Part shown: positions 51,134 through 59,264 of the stretch, piece by piece
Layout of the letters: each line of letters opens with the position of its first letter
Position numbering within the stretch: the stretch's first letter is position 1
Assembly (NCBI GenBank): GCA_024401225.1
Contig: JAKSLM010000003.1
Coordinates: forward strand, 49,402 to 113,401
Reading direction: 5' to 3'
From: Bacteroidaceae bacterium
Lineage (GTDB): Bacteria; Bacteroidota; Bacteroidia; Bacteroidales; Bacteroidaceae
DNA length: 64,000 bases
Notes under the pieces: model-generated
What the model was told of the DNA's origin: nothing
The model's database searches: none
What the model saw: the letters and a program-made list of their open reading frames with translations, nothing else
Translations under genes and position numbers: made by a program

Positions 51134-51553
51134 TTATTTGAAGTTTTCCTCGGTCATGAAGCCAAGTTTCTTAAGCATGATGACCTCCTTTGCCTTTTCG
51201 CTTGGATTGGCACGGAACACGAGTACGCCCCTACCCTTCCAGAGGAACGAGTACATGTAGCTGATGCTGACACCAGACTCGGAAAATGCCTGCACAGCCT
51301 GTGCTGCACGACCAGGTTCGTCGTCAATACTCAGAGCAATGACATCCGCCAACTGCACGTTGATGCCTTCCTCTTTTAATATAAGGTATGCTTTTGCTGG
51401 TTCGTTACACAGCACACGGTAGATGCCATAGTCTTGTGTGTCTGCCACAGTAGATGCTATAATCTGAATACCAGCCTTACTCAAGAGGTCGAGAACCCTT
51501 ATGAGCGTACCTCCTTTGTTCTCGATGAATATGGAAAGTTGTTTGATTGTCAT
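51134..51553 (-). CDS. Tandem ACT-domain protein
   Basis: A 139-aa protein of two ACT domains (about 1-68 and 69-139). The first starts IKQLSIFIENKGGTLIRVLD and the second has IALSIDDEPGRAAQAVQAFS, with the Gly typical of ligand-binding loops. ACT pairs bind amino acids and regulate nearby enzymes. Here, between PaaK and a porin, an aromatic amino acid is the natural candidate. The frame extends to 51592 but would overlap the paaK stop; ATG 51553 (MTIKQLSIF) leaves a 13-bp gap and matches the family N-terminus. Confidence 0.88.
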   Translation of the reverse strand: MTIKQLSIFIENKGGTLIRVLDLLSKAGIQIIASTVADTQDYGIYRVLCNEPAKAYLILKEEGINVQLADVIALSIDDEPGRAAQAVQAFSESGVSISYMYSFLWKGRGVLVFRANPSEKAKEVIMLKKLGFMTEENFK

Positions 51554-51566
51554 ATATGAAGCTTTC

Positions 51567-52904
51567 TTATTTATAAACCGTTCTCTTGTCAACTACTCTC
51601 ACAGCCTTGCCGTCGCTTACTGGCAATGTACCCTTAGGCACGAGCTTGACGTATGGTGTAAGCAGAATCTCATCCTTGAGCGCACGCTGGATGGTCTTGG
51701 TGAGTTGCTGGAGACGAGTATAGTCGTCCGTAAAGAGTTCCTCAAGCTCAACCTCAACCGTCATGTTGTCGTTGTCTGAATCCGTTGTAAGAGTGATGAG
51801 ATAGTTGTTGGCAAGTTCTGGGAACTGCATAAGTATCTTCTCAATCTGTATAGGGAAGATATTCACTCCCTTGAGCACCATCATATCGTCAGAACGTCCC
51901 TTCATACGATCGATACGAACATGGTTGCGTCCACAAGGGCAACTGCGTCCGAGCACTCTGGTAAGGTCGCGTGTGCGGTAGCGGAGGAGTGGCATGGCTT
52001 CACGACGAATGCTTGTGAGGACAAGTTCTCCTATTTCACCATCAGGAACAGGTTCAAGCGTCTCAGGGTCAACTATCTCAACGATATAATAGTCCTCCCA
52101 GAAGTGAAGTCCATTCTGCTCCTTGCACTCGAAACCAACACCAGGACCACACATCTCACTCATGCCGAACGAATTGTATGCCTTGACGCCAAACATATCC
52201 TCGATACGCTTACGCTGTTCCTCCGAATGAGGTTCGGCACCAATGGCAAACACTCGCAGTTTTGTGTCGCGACGCGGATCAACACCCTCCTGGTCCATCA
52301 CTTCCTTGAGTCGGGTGAGGTATGAAGGTACGGCATGTATGGCAGTAGTGCCAAAGTCCTTGATGAACTTAATCTGACGGAGCGAGTTGCCCGCTGCTGC
52401 AGGAACGGTAAGCATACCCATCTTCTCGGCACCATTCTGGAAACCGAGTCCTCCGGTGAACATACCGTAACCACTCGAGTTCTGGAACACATCGGTAGGA
52501 CGCAATCCTACCATCCAGAGGTTGCGCGCCACCTGGTTTGCCCACTCATCTATATCCTTGTCTGTATGCAGGATAACAGTAGGGTTACCAGTCGTACCAC
52601 TTGATGAATGCAGACGTGTACACTTCTCCAATGGCACAGATGCTATACCGAACGGATAAGTATCACGAAGATCCTGCTTTGTAGTGAAAGGAATCTTGCG
52701 AATGTCATCAAGCGACTTGATATCATCCACTGTAAGTCCGATTTCCTCGAAGCGCTTCTTATAGAATGGAGAATTCATGCAATGTGCGACAGTCTCCTTC
52801 AGTCGTTCAAGCTGCAAAGCTTCAATTTCCTCTCGCGAGAGAGTCTCCACCTCAGGATTGAAGTATTCGCAGTTGTAGTCTTTCTTTATTCCTTGATTTT
52901 CCAT
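51567..52904 (-). CDS. paaK: Phenylacetate-CoA ligase (copy 2)
   Basis: A 445-aa adenylate-forming ligase. The AMP-binding motif LHSSSGTTGNPTVILHTDKD, YNSFGMSEMCGPGVGFECKE, the RTRDLTRVLGRSCPCGRNHV zinc-like Cys cluster, and the C-terminal Lys in SDGKAVRVVDKR are all visible. It is roughly as long as copy 1 and clearly related, but not a near-identical duplicate, so the two may differ in aryl-acid preference (phenylacetate, indoleacetate or 4-hydroxyphenylacetate). The start was set at 52904 (MENQGIKK), which leaves a 4-nt gap after the iorB stop; an in-frame start at 52928 would overlap iorB by 20 bp. Confidence 0.92.
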   Translation of the reverse strand: MENQGIKKDYNCEYFNPEVETLSREEIEALQLERLKETVAHCMNSPFYKKRFEEIGLTVDDIKSLDDIRKIPFTTKQDLRDTYPFGIASVPLEKCTRLHSSSGTTGNPTVILHTDKDIDEWANQVARNLWMVGLRPTDVFQNSSGYGMFTGGLGFQNGAEKMGMLTVPAAAGNSLRQIKFIKDFGTTAIHAVPSYLTRLKEVMDQEGVDPRRDTKLRVFAIGAEPHSEEQRKRIEDMFGVKAYNSFGMSEMCGPGVGFECKEQNGLHFWEDYYIVEIVDPETLEPVPDGEIGELVLTSIRREAMPLLRYRTRDLTRVLGRSCPCGRNHVRIDRMKGRSDDMMVLKGVNIFPIQIEKILMQFPELANNYLITLTTDSDNDNMTVEVELEELFTDDYTRLQQLTKTIQRALKDEILLTPYVKLVPKGTLPVSDGKAVRVVDKRTVYK

Positions 52905-52908
52905 TGTA

Positions 52909-53475
52909 CTACTTGTTTGCTGCATCAAAACACTTCAGGTTGGCCTCGACAACAGCCTCGCCCTTACGGGCAAAGATGGTTGCAATAGCTTCACGAAGCT
53001 GATCGGGAGTGAGGATCTCCAAATATCTTGCTGCCATGCCGAGAAGCACCACGTTTGCACCGCGTGCATTGCCTGCATCCTTTGCCACCTGTTCGATGTC
53101 AAGCTGGACGACATTTGGAAGGGCATTCAATTCGGCAAAGAGTGCTTCCTCCTCCGGATAGTTAGGAATGTTGACGAATGGCTTGTTGCTCGTTACCACC
53201 ACTCCATCCTTGCTGAGGTAAGGAAGGTAGCGGAGCGCCTCCATCGGCTCCATACTGATGATGAGGTCGCAGCCTCCCTGAGGGATAAGGTCGCTGTAGA
53301 TGGTCTCGGTCGAGAGGCGGAGGTTGGACTGTACGTCGCCACCTCTCTGACTCATGCCATGTACCTCAGCCTGCTTGAGGTTTACTCCTGCCTTGGTTGC
53401 TGCTTCACCTATTATTGTCGCGCTGGAGAGGATACCTTGTCCACCCACACCGCAGAGAATTATATCTTTTTTCAT
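52909..53475 (-). CDS. iorB: Indolepyruvate ferredoxin oxidoreductase, beta subunit
   Basis: A 188-aa gamma-type domain of 2-oxoacid:ferredoxin oxidoreductases. It starts MKKDIILCGVGGQGILSSAT, the typical GxGGQGI nucleotide-type loop, followed by GMSQRGGDVQSNLRL. With IorA it decarboxylates aryl-pyruvates to aryl-acetyl-CoA. The frame is open upstream to 53556, but those codons are only the AAAATGG heptamer repeat, so ATG 53475 is the start. It is normally next to iorA; here a four-helix-bundle gene and its border repeats lie between them. Confidence 0.92.
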   Translation of the reverse strand: MKKDIILCGVGGQGILSSATIIGEAATKAGVNLKQAEVHGMSQRGGDVQSNLRLSTETIYSDLIPQGGCDLIISMEPMEALRYLPYLSKDGVVVTSNKPFVNIPNYPEEEALFAELNALPNVVQLDIEQVAKDAGNARGANVVLLGMAARYLEILTPDQLREAIATIFARKGEAVVEANLKCFDAANK

Positions 53476-53493
53476 ACGAAGTATTTTGTTAAT

Positions 53494-53542
53494 AAAATGG
53501 AAAATGGATAATGGAAAATGGAAAATGGATAATGGAAAATGG
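53494..53542. repeat. Heptamer tandem repeat (AAAATGG)
   Basis: Seven consecutive 7-bp units AAAATGG or ATAATGG. The mirror-oriented version (CCATTTT-type heptamers) lies on the other side of the four-helix-bundle gene at 53980-54016. Confidence 0.85.
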
Positions 53543-53573
53543 AAAAAACATTCCATTGCAAACAGAAACGGAT

Positions 53574-53990
53574 CTAGCTCAAAACATCCTTTGTAGCCTT
53601 TGCAATATTCTGCTTTGACGTTTTTATACTAGCAATAAGAATATAACGAATTTCGTTAATGTCATCAAGCAATGTGGTGAATGCTTCTTGATTCACATTA
53701 TAACAAGCCTTGATGTTCTTTGCCCAAGAAAGAGTTTCATCAGCCTCCTTCAAGGCTACACTAAGTTTATGTATAAAATCCGACTTACTTTCCGCATTAA
53801 AACTTTCAGCTATATTTGCACAAATACTCGTTCCCGAGCGCAGTATTTGATTAGAAATACTGGAAGGGCAATCCGTCTGTTTTTTCAGATAGAAATCCAT
53901 CTTCATTATTCGTACACTTAATGCCTCAGATTTTAATTTAAGAATATTCACCTTAGATGCATTGCCTTCCACTTTTTTTCCATTTTCCAT
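53574..53990 (-). CDS. Four-helix-bundle (23S rRNA IVS / S23-like) protein
   Basis: A 138-aa all-helical protein of the four-helix-bundle family (PF05635-like). The signature SSISNQILRSGTSICANIAE, then ESFNAESKSDFIHKLSVALK, and the alternating heptads of the last helices are clear. Relatives occur as ORFs in rRNA intervening sequences, as the Avd accessory of diversity-generating retroelements, and as stand-alone genes; the function of the last class is unknown. Its ATG and first codons (MENGKK) are part of the heptamer repeat that borders it. It interrupts the iorA-iorB operon in the same orientation. Confidence 0.88.
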   Translation of the reverse strand: MENGKKVEGNASKVNILKLKSEALSVRIMKMDFYLKKQTDCPSSISNQILRSGTSICANIAESFNAESKSDFIHKLSVALKEADETLSWAKNIKACYNVNQEAFTTLLDDINEIRYILIASIKTSKQNIAKATKDVLS

Positions 53991-54016
53991 TCTACATTTT
54001 CATTTTTCCATTTTTA
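53980..54016. repeat. Inverted-orientation heptamer repeat at the 5' side of the four-helix-bundle gene
   Basis: CCATTTTCCATTCTACATTT then TCATTTTTCCATTTTT: five 7-bp-spaced CCATTTT-type units. On the minus strand it starts within the iorA stop codon (TAAAAATGG) and supplies the next gene's ATG. It is complementary in type to 53494-53542. Confidence 0.75.
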
Positions 54017-55597
54017 ATTACTTTTCTTTGCTTCCCTTGCCTTCCTCGCTGCAGTCTGAATGCATTCTCTTCTTGGGATAATCACGCTTACGCCCTCGTA
54101 CTCAATTTCCCTCTTAATCAGTTCCGCAATGTCCGGAATATTCTTTGGCAATGGAGTCACCACATGCAGATGCTCTGGATCCATACCGAGACCGAGACAT
54201 ATAGCCTCGAACTTATTTGTGCCTGCACTATCCTGACCACCAGTCATACCAGTAGTGAGGTTGTCGCTGATGATCACCGTAATAGGCGCATTCTCATTGA
54301 TAGCATCAAGCAAACCCGTCATACCGCTGTGGGTGAACGTAGAGTCGCCGATCACCGCAATGGCAGGACGAAGACCTGCATCTGCAGCACCCTTAGCCAT
54401 TGTGATCGAAGCACCCATGTCCACACAGCTTGCAAGCGCCTTGAATGGAGGCAATGCGCCAAGAGTGTAGCATCCGATATCACCAAACACACGTGCATCA
54501 GGAAACTCCTCAATGATCTTCACCAGCGCTCCGTACACATCTCTGTGTCCGCATCCCTGGCAGAGCTGAGGAGGACGGGCAGCGAGATTCTTCGCCGTCT
54601 CATAGACAGGAGCAACAGGCTTGCCGAGAGCTGCTGCCACATTGTCCGGGGTCAATTCGCCGGTACGAGGAAGGTCGCCTGTGAGTCGTCCCTTGATAGG
54701 GTAACCAGCACCGAGAAGCGCCTTCACATCCTGTTCCACTACAGGCTGTCCATCCTCGACCACAAGGATGGCATCGTTTTCGGCAGCAAGCGTCTTGATC
54801 GCCTCCTCAGGAAGCGGATACTGGCTTACCTTAAGTATATTGCCCTCGTTGCCGATAGCCTCCTTCACATAGTTGTAACCGATACCGCATGCAATGATGC
54901 CAAGAGAGCCACCATTCTTTTCCATCTTGTTATATAGGGAGGAAACAGCAGCTGCCTCCATCTGTGGCTGCTTATCAAGCAGCGCGGCATACTTCTTACG
55001 GGCTATGCCAGGAAGAAGCACCCACTGGTCGGTCGATGCATTCATCACGTTCTCCTGTCGCACCTCGCCTATCTCAACTGCAGCACGGCTATGTGCAAGA
55101 CGAGTCACGACACGAAACAGCACAGGCTCCTTCAGTCGCTCACTAAGTTCGAAGGCATCCGCCATCATATCGTATGCTTCCTGCTGGTTGGATGGTTCAA
55201 AGATTGGAATGAGGGCGAACTTGCCATAGAAGCGGCTGTCCTGCTCATTCTGGCTCGAGTGCATCGATGGATCATCGGCAGCAAGAACCACCAATCCACC
55301 ATTGACTCCTGTTATGGCGCTGTTGACGAATGCATCGGCACACACATTCATTCCCACATGCTTCATGCACACCAGGGCACGCTTGCCGGCATACGACATG
55401 CCGAGGGCAGCCTCCATGGCAGTCTTCTCGTTCGTACACCAACGGCTATGCACTCCACGTTCCCTGGCAGTGGCATCACCTTGTATATACTCAGTAATTT
55501 CGGTCGATGGAGTTCCCGGATAAGCATACACACCGCTGAGTCCGGCATGTATGGCACCGAGGGCAATAGCCTCATCTCCAAGCAAAAGTTTTTTCAT
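54014..55597 (-). CDS. iorA: Indolepyruvate ferredoxin oxidoreductase, alpha subunit
   Basis: A 527-aa subunit carrying the pyrimidine and PP domains for thiamine diphosphate. The start is MKKLLLGDEAIALGAIHAGL; YPGTPSTEITEYI and the TPP-Mg motif GDSTFTHSGMTGLLDAINEN are present. Archaeal and many bacterial IorA proteins end with a C-terminal 2[4Fe-4S] ferredoxin domain; this one stops at REAKKSN with no CxxCxxCxxxC motif, so electrons must leave by another route. ATG 55597 was chosen over 55639, because the promoter box (55629-55636) overlaps the longer frame. Confidence 0.92.
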   Translation of the reverse strand: MKKLLLGDEAIALGAIHAGLSGVYAYPGTPSTEITEYIQGDATARERGVHSRWCTNEKTAMEAALGMSYAGKRALVCMKHVGMNVCADAFVNSAITGVNGGLVVLAADDPSMHSSQNEQDSRFYGKFALIPIFEPSNQQEAYDMMADAFELSERLKEPVLFRVVTRLAHSRAAVEIGEVRQENVMNASTDQWVLLPGIARKKYAALLDKQPQMEAAAVSSLYNKMEKNGGSLGIIACGIGYNYVKEAIGNEGNILKVSQYPLPEEAIKTLAAENDAILVVEDGQPVVEQDVKALLGAGYPIKGRLTGDLPRTGELTPDNVAAALGKPVAPVYETAKNLAARPPQLCQGCGHRDVYGALVKIIEEFPDARVFGDIGCYTLGALPPFKALASCVDMGASITMAKGAADAGLRPAIAVIGDSTFTHSGMTGLLDAINENAPITVIISDNLTTGMTGGQDSAGTNKFEAICLGLGMDPEHLHVVTPLPKNIPDIAELIKREIEYEGVSVIIPRRECIQTAARKAREAKKSN

Positions 55598-55628
55598 CTT
55601 ATAGGTAGTTTTAGTAAATATTCCGCGG

Positions 55629-55636
55629 CAAAGATA
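55629..55636 (-). promoter_or_regulatory. ior-paa operon promoter, -7 box
   Basis: Minus-strand TATCTTTG about 32 nt before the iorA ATG. It should drive the whole run down to 46536. Confidence 0.75.
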
Positions 55637-55724
55637 CAAATAAAAAATTACATATTGCTATTACGCACTATATTTTGAGATGATTTTGTTCTTTTTTTTT
55701 GAAAAAGTATAACAAAACGAACAA

Positions 55725-55755
55725 AACGAGGCGCGTCATCACGACGTGCCTCGTT
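55725..55755 (-). terminator. Terminator of the primase-like gene
   Basis: Arms AACGAGGCGCGTC (55725-55737) and GACGTGCCTCGTT (55743-55755) with one mismatch. On the minus strand they are followed by TTGTTCGTTTTG. It separates the element operon from the iorA promoter and marks the likely left edge zone of the element. Confidence 0.75.
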
Positions 55756-55796
55756 CTTCCTAAATGTTCACCAAGCGATGTGTATGTAGAATGTGG

Positions 55797-58229
55797 TTAG
55801 ATAGCAATCTTTTCGAAAAGGGCCTTCTTTTGTTTCATGCCCACCCGTCTGACTTTTCCACTACTGATGAGGCGATTGATGCGTTGCCTTATTGTCGATT
55901 CCGTAGCATCACGCCATACGGTCTGTTTGAGCAATTCGTATGTGAACTGTCCTTCCGGCAATTCGCCGCACAGATCATCGCCGTAGTTGCAGCTTGAGGC
56001 CACGAGTTCTGCCTCGTACTGATTGCGAGCCTTCAGGCGTTTATAAAAGAAGCGGCACATCGTGTCATACAGATTGTCGGCCACTATGATGGTTGCCTCG
56101 ATCGTCTCCTTGCGCTCGCGAAATGTGCTCACATCTATAGTAGTGACGTCAAGCTTCGCTCCCTGCTTCTTCTCCTCGTCGAGGATTCGCTGTATGCCCC
56201 AATTCAGGTGCATCACCTGTCCGATGCGGTAAGCGATGAGGGGGATACGGCCCAGGAGCATGAGGCGGTCAAGGTCTTTGTTCGCCTTGAGTTCGCTTTC
56301 CTTCTCCTTGTGCCATGCATGCACAGCCTTGGAAAGTTTGGGAGTGACAGTTTCGCCTTCACACTTCATGAGCAATTCGCCCACATGGTGTATCAGTTCT
56401 GCCTCTTCCTTGGTATATTCTCCCACAAAGAGATCCGACTGATGGCCGAACGTATTTGGTACGCTTACCAACGTCAGACGGAATATGTCGCCAGTGGTCA
56501 GCGAAGTCGCTGGGTACGCCTTCAGCAGGGTTGTCATGTTGGCACCGCACATGTAGTTCCACCTGCATGGCTGGCTATCGTTCACTCCGCCCAGTCCGGC
56601 CTTGACCTGACTGCCTACCAGCGAACGGTCAAAGCACATGAGGAGGAAGGACCTGCGATCGTATGCCGAACGCTTCATGCTATCCATGAGAGCGCTCAAT
56701 TCCGCACTTTGCGTATATGTGGTTCGTCCGCAGCGAAGGCATTCTATATGGCGGTTTTTCGTGGTGTCGTTAGGTAGATATCTGATGTTGAACGTTCTAT
56801 CCTCTACTATAGCCGCCTGTCCCTTCTTGTCCTTAGCCGCATCTTTTCGAGCGTAGTACTTGCGTTCCTCAGCCAGTTCGACATCGGTTTCCTCCTTGAG
56901 GGGCTTCATCATCTGCTCGGCAGGAGCCATAGCAGCTCCTTTGTGACCTCCTGATAAGCCCAACACTATTGCCGCAGAAGCAAGATCGGTAGGACGGAAC
57001 TGCTGGTATCGGCATGTCACACGGTCGGCAAGCGCCATCAAACCCGGTGTGCCAGCTATCAATGCCGCAAACTTCAGGCATTTAGGCACAATGTGCAGCC
57101 ATACATTCACGTACGTAGGGTGTCGTGGCATCATGTCCCACAATTGCTCGGCAGCTTCAATGGTGGGATATGGCGAGCAGTCCCATGTGTTACGGTTTTC
57201 CGCGACAATCTCGTCTATGATGTTCTTCACCTTGACTGCCGAACCCGCATAGTCGGTGTTGGTGGCAGTCCAGTTGAGTTTGTCGACAACGAGTCGGGCA
57301 AGTTCCCTCTGCTCCATACCGTAGCGTGGCGTACATGCCATGATGCGCTTGGCATCGCTGCCGAACAGGCTTGCGAGCTGTATCACAGCCTTGCCCATCT
57401 TGTTGTGACGATCACCACGACCTGGGAGTTTGCCGTACATCTTCATGAAGTACTGATCCCAAATCACCTTGCATGCCACACCCAGGACTGTCTGCGTCTC
57501 GTCAAACGGGATATTCATAAGCTCCGCAACCAGATATGCGCTGTCGGGTGCATCCTCACCTTCATGTTCTGCCTCACCCACTCCACCGTCAGTCACCTGT
57601 GCACGGTCGGTACCTCTCTCCGACATCACTTTTGCATCATCGCACCATGGCTCTATCACCTCACCTTCGAAGAGTACCTTTTCGTTGATGTACTTGATGT
57701 TACCCTCTGGTACGGCATACGAGAAACGGGCAATGTCGATGCACTGGCTGTCACGTTCCAGACCAGTCTTCTCGCAGAACCACATCTGCGCCATCTCGAT
57801 GGTCATGCCGTGAGGGCAGAGGAAGAATATGCGCACCCCGTTGCCCGAGATGCTGATGCCAATGTAGACGATGCCCAGTTCCTCGATGCGAGGCATGAGC
57901 GAATCGATGATGGCTTGTGGGGCGTCCACACCGTCCACGTCGATCATTATCATTCCACTCACGTGGAGCACGCCGTCAAGGCTGCGCTTCTTGCCCATTA
58001 AAGCATGAGGTATGAATCCCGGAAGGCGCTTCTTCATCTTATCCTTCTCAGCCTTGATGGCCTTCTTCTCTGCCTCGTCATCGGTGCTGTCATAGTCTGC
58101 CTGCAACTTGCTGATCTTCTCGTGCAGTTCAGCCACCTCAGGCGAACGAGTTACTGCCCAAAATGTCTGGGCAGTAACTGCTTTCATCTTCGTTGACCAC
58201 ATTGATGGTGCTGTTGAATAACGTATCAT
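55797..58229 (-). CDS. BT4734/VirE-N-type primase-like protein with DUF3987-like region
   Basis: An 810-aa replication-type protein. Residues about 70-200 form a BT4734-like (VirE N-terminal) domain with MIMIDVDG, a GISISGNGVRIFF strand, and DIARFSYAV, a pattern like archaeo-eukaryotic prim-pol motifs (DxD, S.., D.ARF). The middle (about 340-680) resembles DUF3987, but the P-loop-like GLSGGHKGA is not a standard Walker A. The C-terminus (about 740-805) is a winged-helix (TESTIRQRINRLISSGKVRR). The family is typical of integrated elements in Bacteroidetes and probably starts their replication. It has a promoter and two or three small genes upstream in the same operon. Confidence 0.75.
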   Translation of the reverse strand: MIRYSTAPSMWSTKMKAVTAQTFWAVTRSPEVAELHEKISKLQADYDSTDDEAEKKAIKAEKDKMKKRLPGFIPHALMGKKRSLDGVLHVSGMIMIDVDGVDAPQAIIDSLMPRIEELGIVYIGISISGNGVRIFFLCPHGMTIEMAQMWFCEKTGLERDSQCIDIARFSYAVPEGNIKYINEKVLFEGEVIEPWCDDAKVMSERGTDRAQVTDGGVGEAEHEGEDAPDSAYLVAELMNIPFDETQTVLGVACKVIWDQYFMKMYGKLPGRGDRHNKMGKAVIQLASLFGSDAKRIMACTPRYGMEQRELARLVVDKLNWTATNTDYAGSAVKVKNIIDEIVAENRNTWDCSPYPTIEAAEQLWDMMPRHPTYVNVWLHIVPKCLKFAALIAGTPGLMALADRVTCRYQQFRPTDLASAAIVLGLSGGHKGAAMAPAEQMMKPLKEETDVELAEERKYYARKDAAKDKKGQAAIVEDRTFNIRYLPNDTTKNRHIECLRCGRTTYTQSAELSALMDSMKRSAYDRRSFLLMCFDRSLVGSQVKAGLGGVNDSQPCRWNYMCGANMTTLLKAYPATSLTTGDIFRLTLVSVPNTFGHQSDLFVGEYTKEEAELIHHVGELLMKCEGETVTPKLSKAVHAWHKEKESELKANKDLDRLMLLGRIPLIAYRIGQVMHLNWGIQRILDEEKKQGAKLDVTTIDVSTFRERKETIEATIIVADNLYDTMCRFFYKRLKARNQYEAELVASSCNYGDDLCGELPEGQFTYELLKQTVWRDATESTIRQRINRLISSGKVRRVGMKQKKALFEKIAI

Positions 58230-58243
58230 CCTGTAATCTCTTA

Positions 58244-58570
58244 TTATTCTTTAAGTGATTTAATCTTGCGAAGTGCGCTGCGAAAAGCATTTACCTTGAT
58301 GTCGATTACCTCATCAGTAAGCGAATCCTCTTTGATGTTGATATCGGCAAGGATGCGGTATGTTACCGTGTCCTTGTGTGCACGGCAGCTGACACCTGCA
58401 CCTTCATACACCTTAGGGTTCTTACCGCCCTCATGCTTCTCGGTGTGAGGGATGGAAAGGGCGATGTCGCGGTTTCCTTCGCGTGCGTACATATTTACTT
58501 TGATGACCTTTTCAAAACGGAACTTGCCGTCTGGGTCAGAAAGGGTGATTGTGAAATCTTTGATGTCCAT
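58244..58570 (-). CDS. Small element-borne protein, unknown
   Basis: A 108-aa soluble protein starting MDIKDFTITLSDPDGKFRFE, mixed beta strands then helix (SLTDEVIDIKVNAFRSALRK). No family is recognised. It lies 8 bp downstream of the DUF3127 gene and 14 bp upstream of the primase-like gene, so it is part of the same replication operon. A frame extension to 58603 overlaps the DUF3127 gene, so ATG 58570 is preferred. Confidence 0.7.
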   Translation of the reverse strand: MDIKDFTITLSDPDGKFRFEKVIKVNMYAREGNRDIALSIPHTEKHEGGKNPKVYEGAGVSCRAHKDTVTYRILADINIKEDSLTDEVIDIKVNAFRSALRKIKSLKE

Positions 58571-58578
58571 AATGCTTC

Positions 58579-58884
58579 TTATACTTTTTTGAAACCAGTA
58601 CAAACTACAGCCTTGTTCATTGGATAGCTGTCACCATCCTTGCCATTTCGTTCCTCGGCATCGAAGAAGAGAGTGAAGACGTAAGTGCCACCATTCTGCA
58701 CTCCCTCAGCGAGGAACTCATCGAGTTTCTTGCCCTTCACCTTTATGACGATGCGATCATGAATGTTAGAGTCAGGATGTGACTCTGTTGATGTGATGAT
58801 GAACGACTGGTTCACCCACGCTTCGCCCATGTAGGTACCGTGCTTAGGCGCATACTGGGCTATTACCTTACCTGTTATTTCCAT
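58579..58884 (-). CDS. DUF3127-like OB-fold protein (SSB-like)
   Basis: A 101-aa protein, MEITGKVIAQYAPKHGTYMG, with SFIITSTESHPDSNIHDRIV, IKVKGKKLDEFL and GGTYVFTLFFDAEERNGKDG segments. The family (DUF3127) is predicted to have an OB-fold and is commonly seen next to single-strand DNA or replication genes in Bacteroidetes elements. It should act with the primase-like protein as a small nucleic-acid-binding partner (inference). It starts inside the end of the preceding small gene (10-bp overlap). Confidence 0.75.
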   Translation of the reverse strand: MEITGKVIAQYAPKHGTYMGEAWVNQSFIITSTESHPDSNIHDRIVIKVKGKKLDEFLAEGVQNGGTYVFTLFFDAEERNGKDGDSYPMNKAVVCTGFKKV

Positions 58885-59084
58885 TGTTTTCTTGATTTTG
58901 GGGTTTTTGTTGATTTGTAAAAATTGATACTGATGATTGACACCACATGCATGAGTTCCACAATCATGTCAGGGTCTCTGCTCTTCTGTGCGAGATAATC
59001 GCAAACCTCATCGAGGTGGCTTTCCAGAACCTCTTCACGAGCAGCGAAAAGGGCTCTGTCAGAGAAGGTCTTAGGACGTTTCAT
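58875..59084 (-). CDS. Small protein, first gene of replication operon
   Basis: A 69-aa basic helical protein (MKRPKTFSDRALFAAREEVL, then ESHLDEVCDYLAQKSRDPDM). It is encoded directly after the -7 box at 59135-59142, with no better start, and overlaps the DUF3127 gene by 10 bp. No family is recognised. The predicted helices could form an HTH or a coiled dimer. Confidence 0.6.
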   Translation of the reverse strand: MKRPKTFSDRALFAAREEVLESHLDEVCDYLAQKSRDPDMIVELMHVVSIISINFYKSTKTPKSRKQWK

Positions 59085-59134
59085 CTTCCATTGGCTTTAA
59101 GGGGATTAGTAAATACATTTTAATTTTCATGGTG

Positions 59135-59142
59135 CAAAATTA
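59135..59142 (-). promoter_or_regulatory. Replication-operon promoter, -7 box
   Basis: Minus-strand TAATTTTG (CAAAATTA on plus), 51 nt before the ATG at 59084. Confidence 0.7.
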
Positions 59143-59193
59143 CGGCTATAAAATCGCATAAATAAGTGCTATTTTATAGATTGTCCGCAACGT

Positions 59194-59264
59194 GGATAAT
59201 CACGGGGGGACAGACCTTCTGCGGCCAAGTTGGATAATCAAGGGGTCAGACCCCTTGATTATCC
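59194..59264. repeat. GGATAATCA repeats with a 15-bp palindrome
   Basis: Perfect arms GGATAATCAAGGGGT (59232-59246) and ACCCCTTGATTATCC (59250-59264) around CAG, a degenerate direct copy GGATAATCACGGGG at 59194-59207, and a further TGATAATCAAGG at 59408-59419. They could be binding sites for the element's replication or recombination proteins, or an attachment-site core. Confidence 0.7.

Noticed and set aside
53476-53556. N-terminal extension of IorB (HFPLSIFHFP type)
   Set aside because: It is only the translated AAAATGG heptamer repeat.
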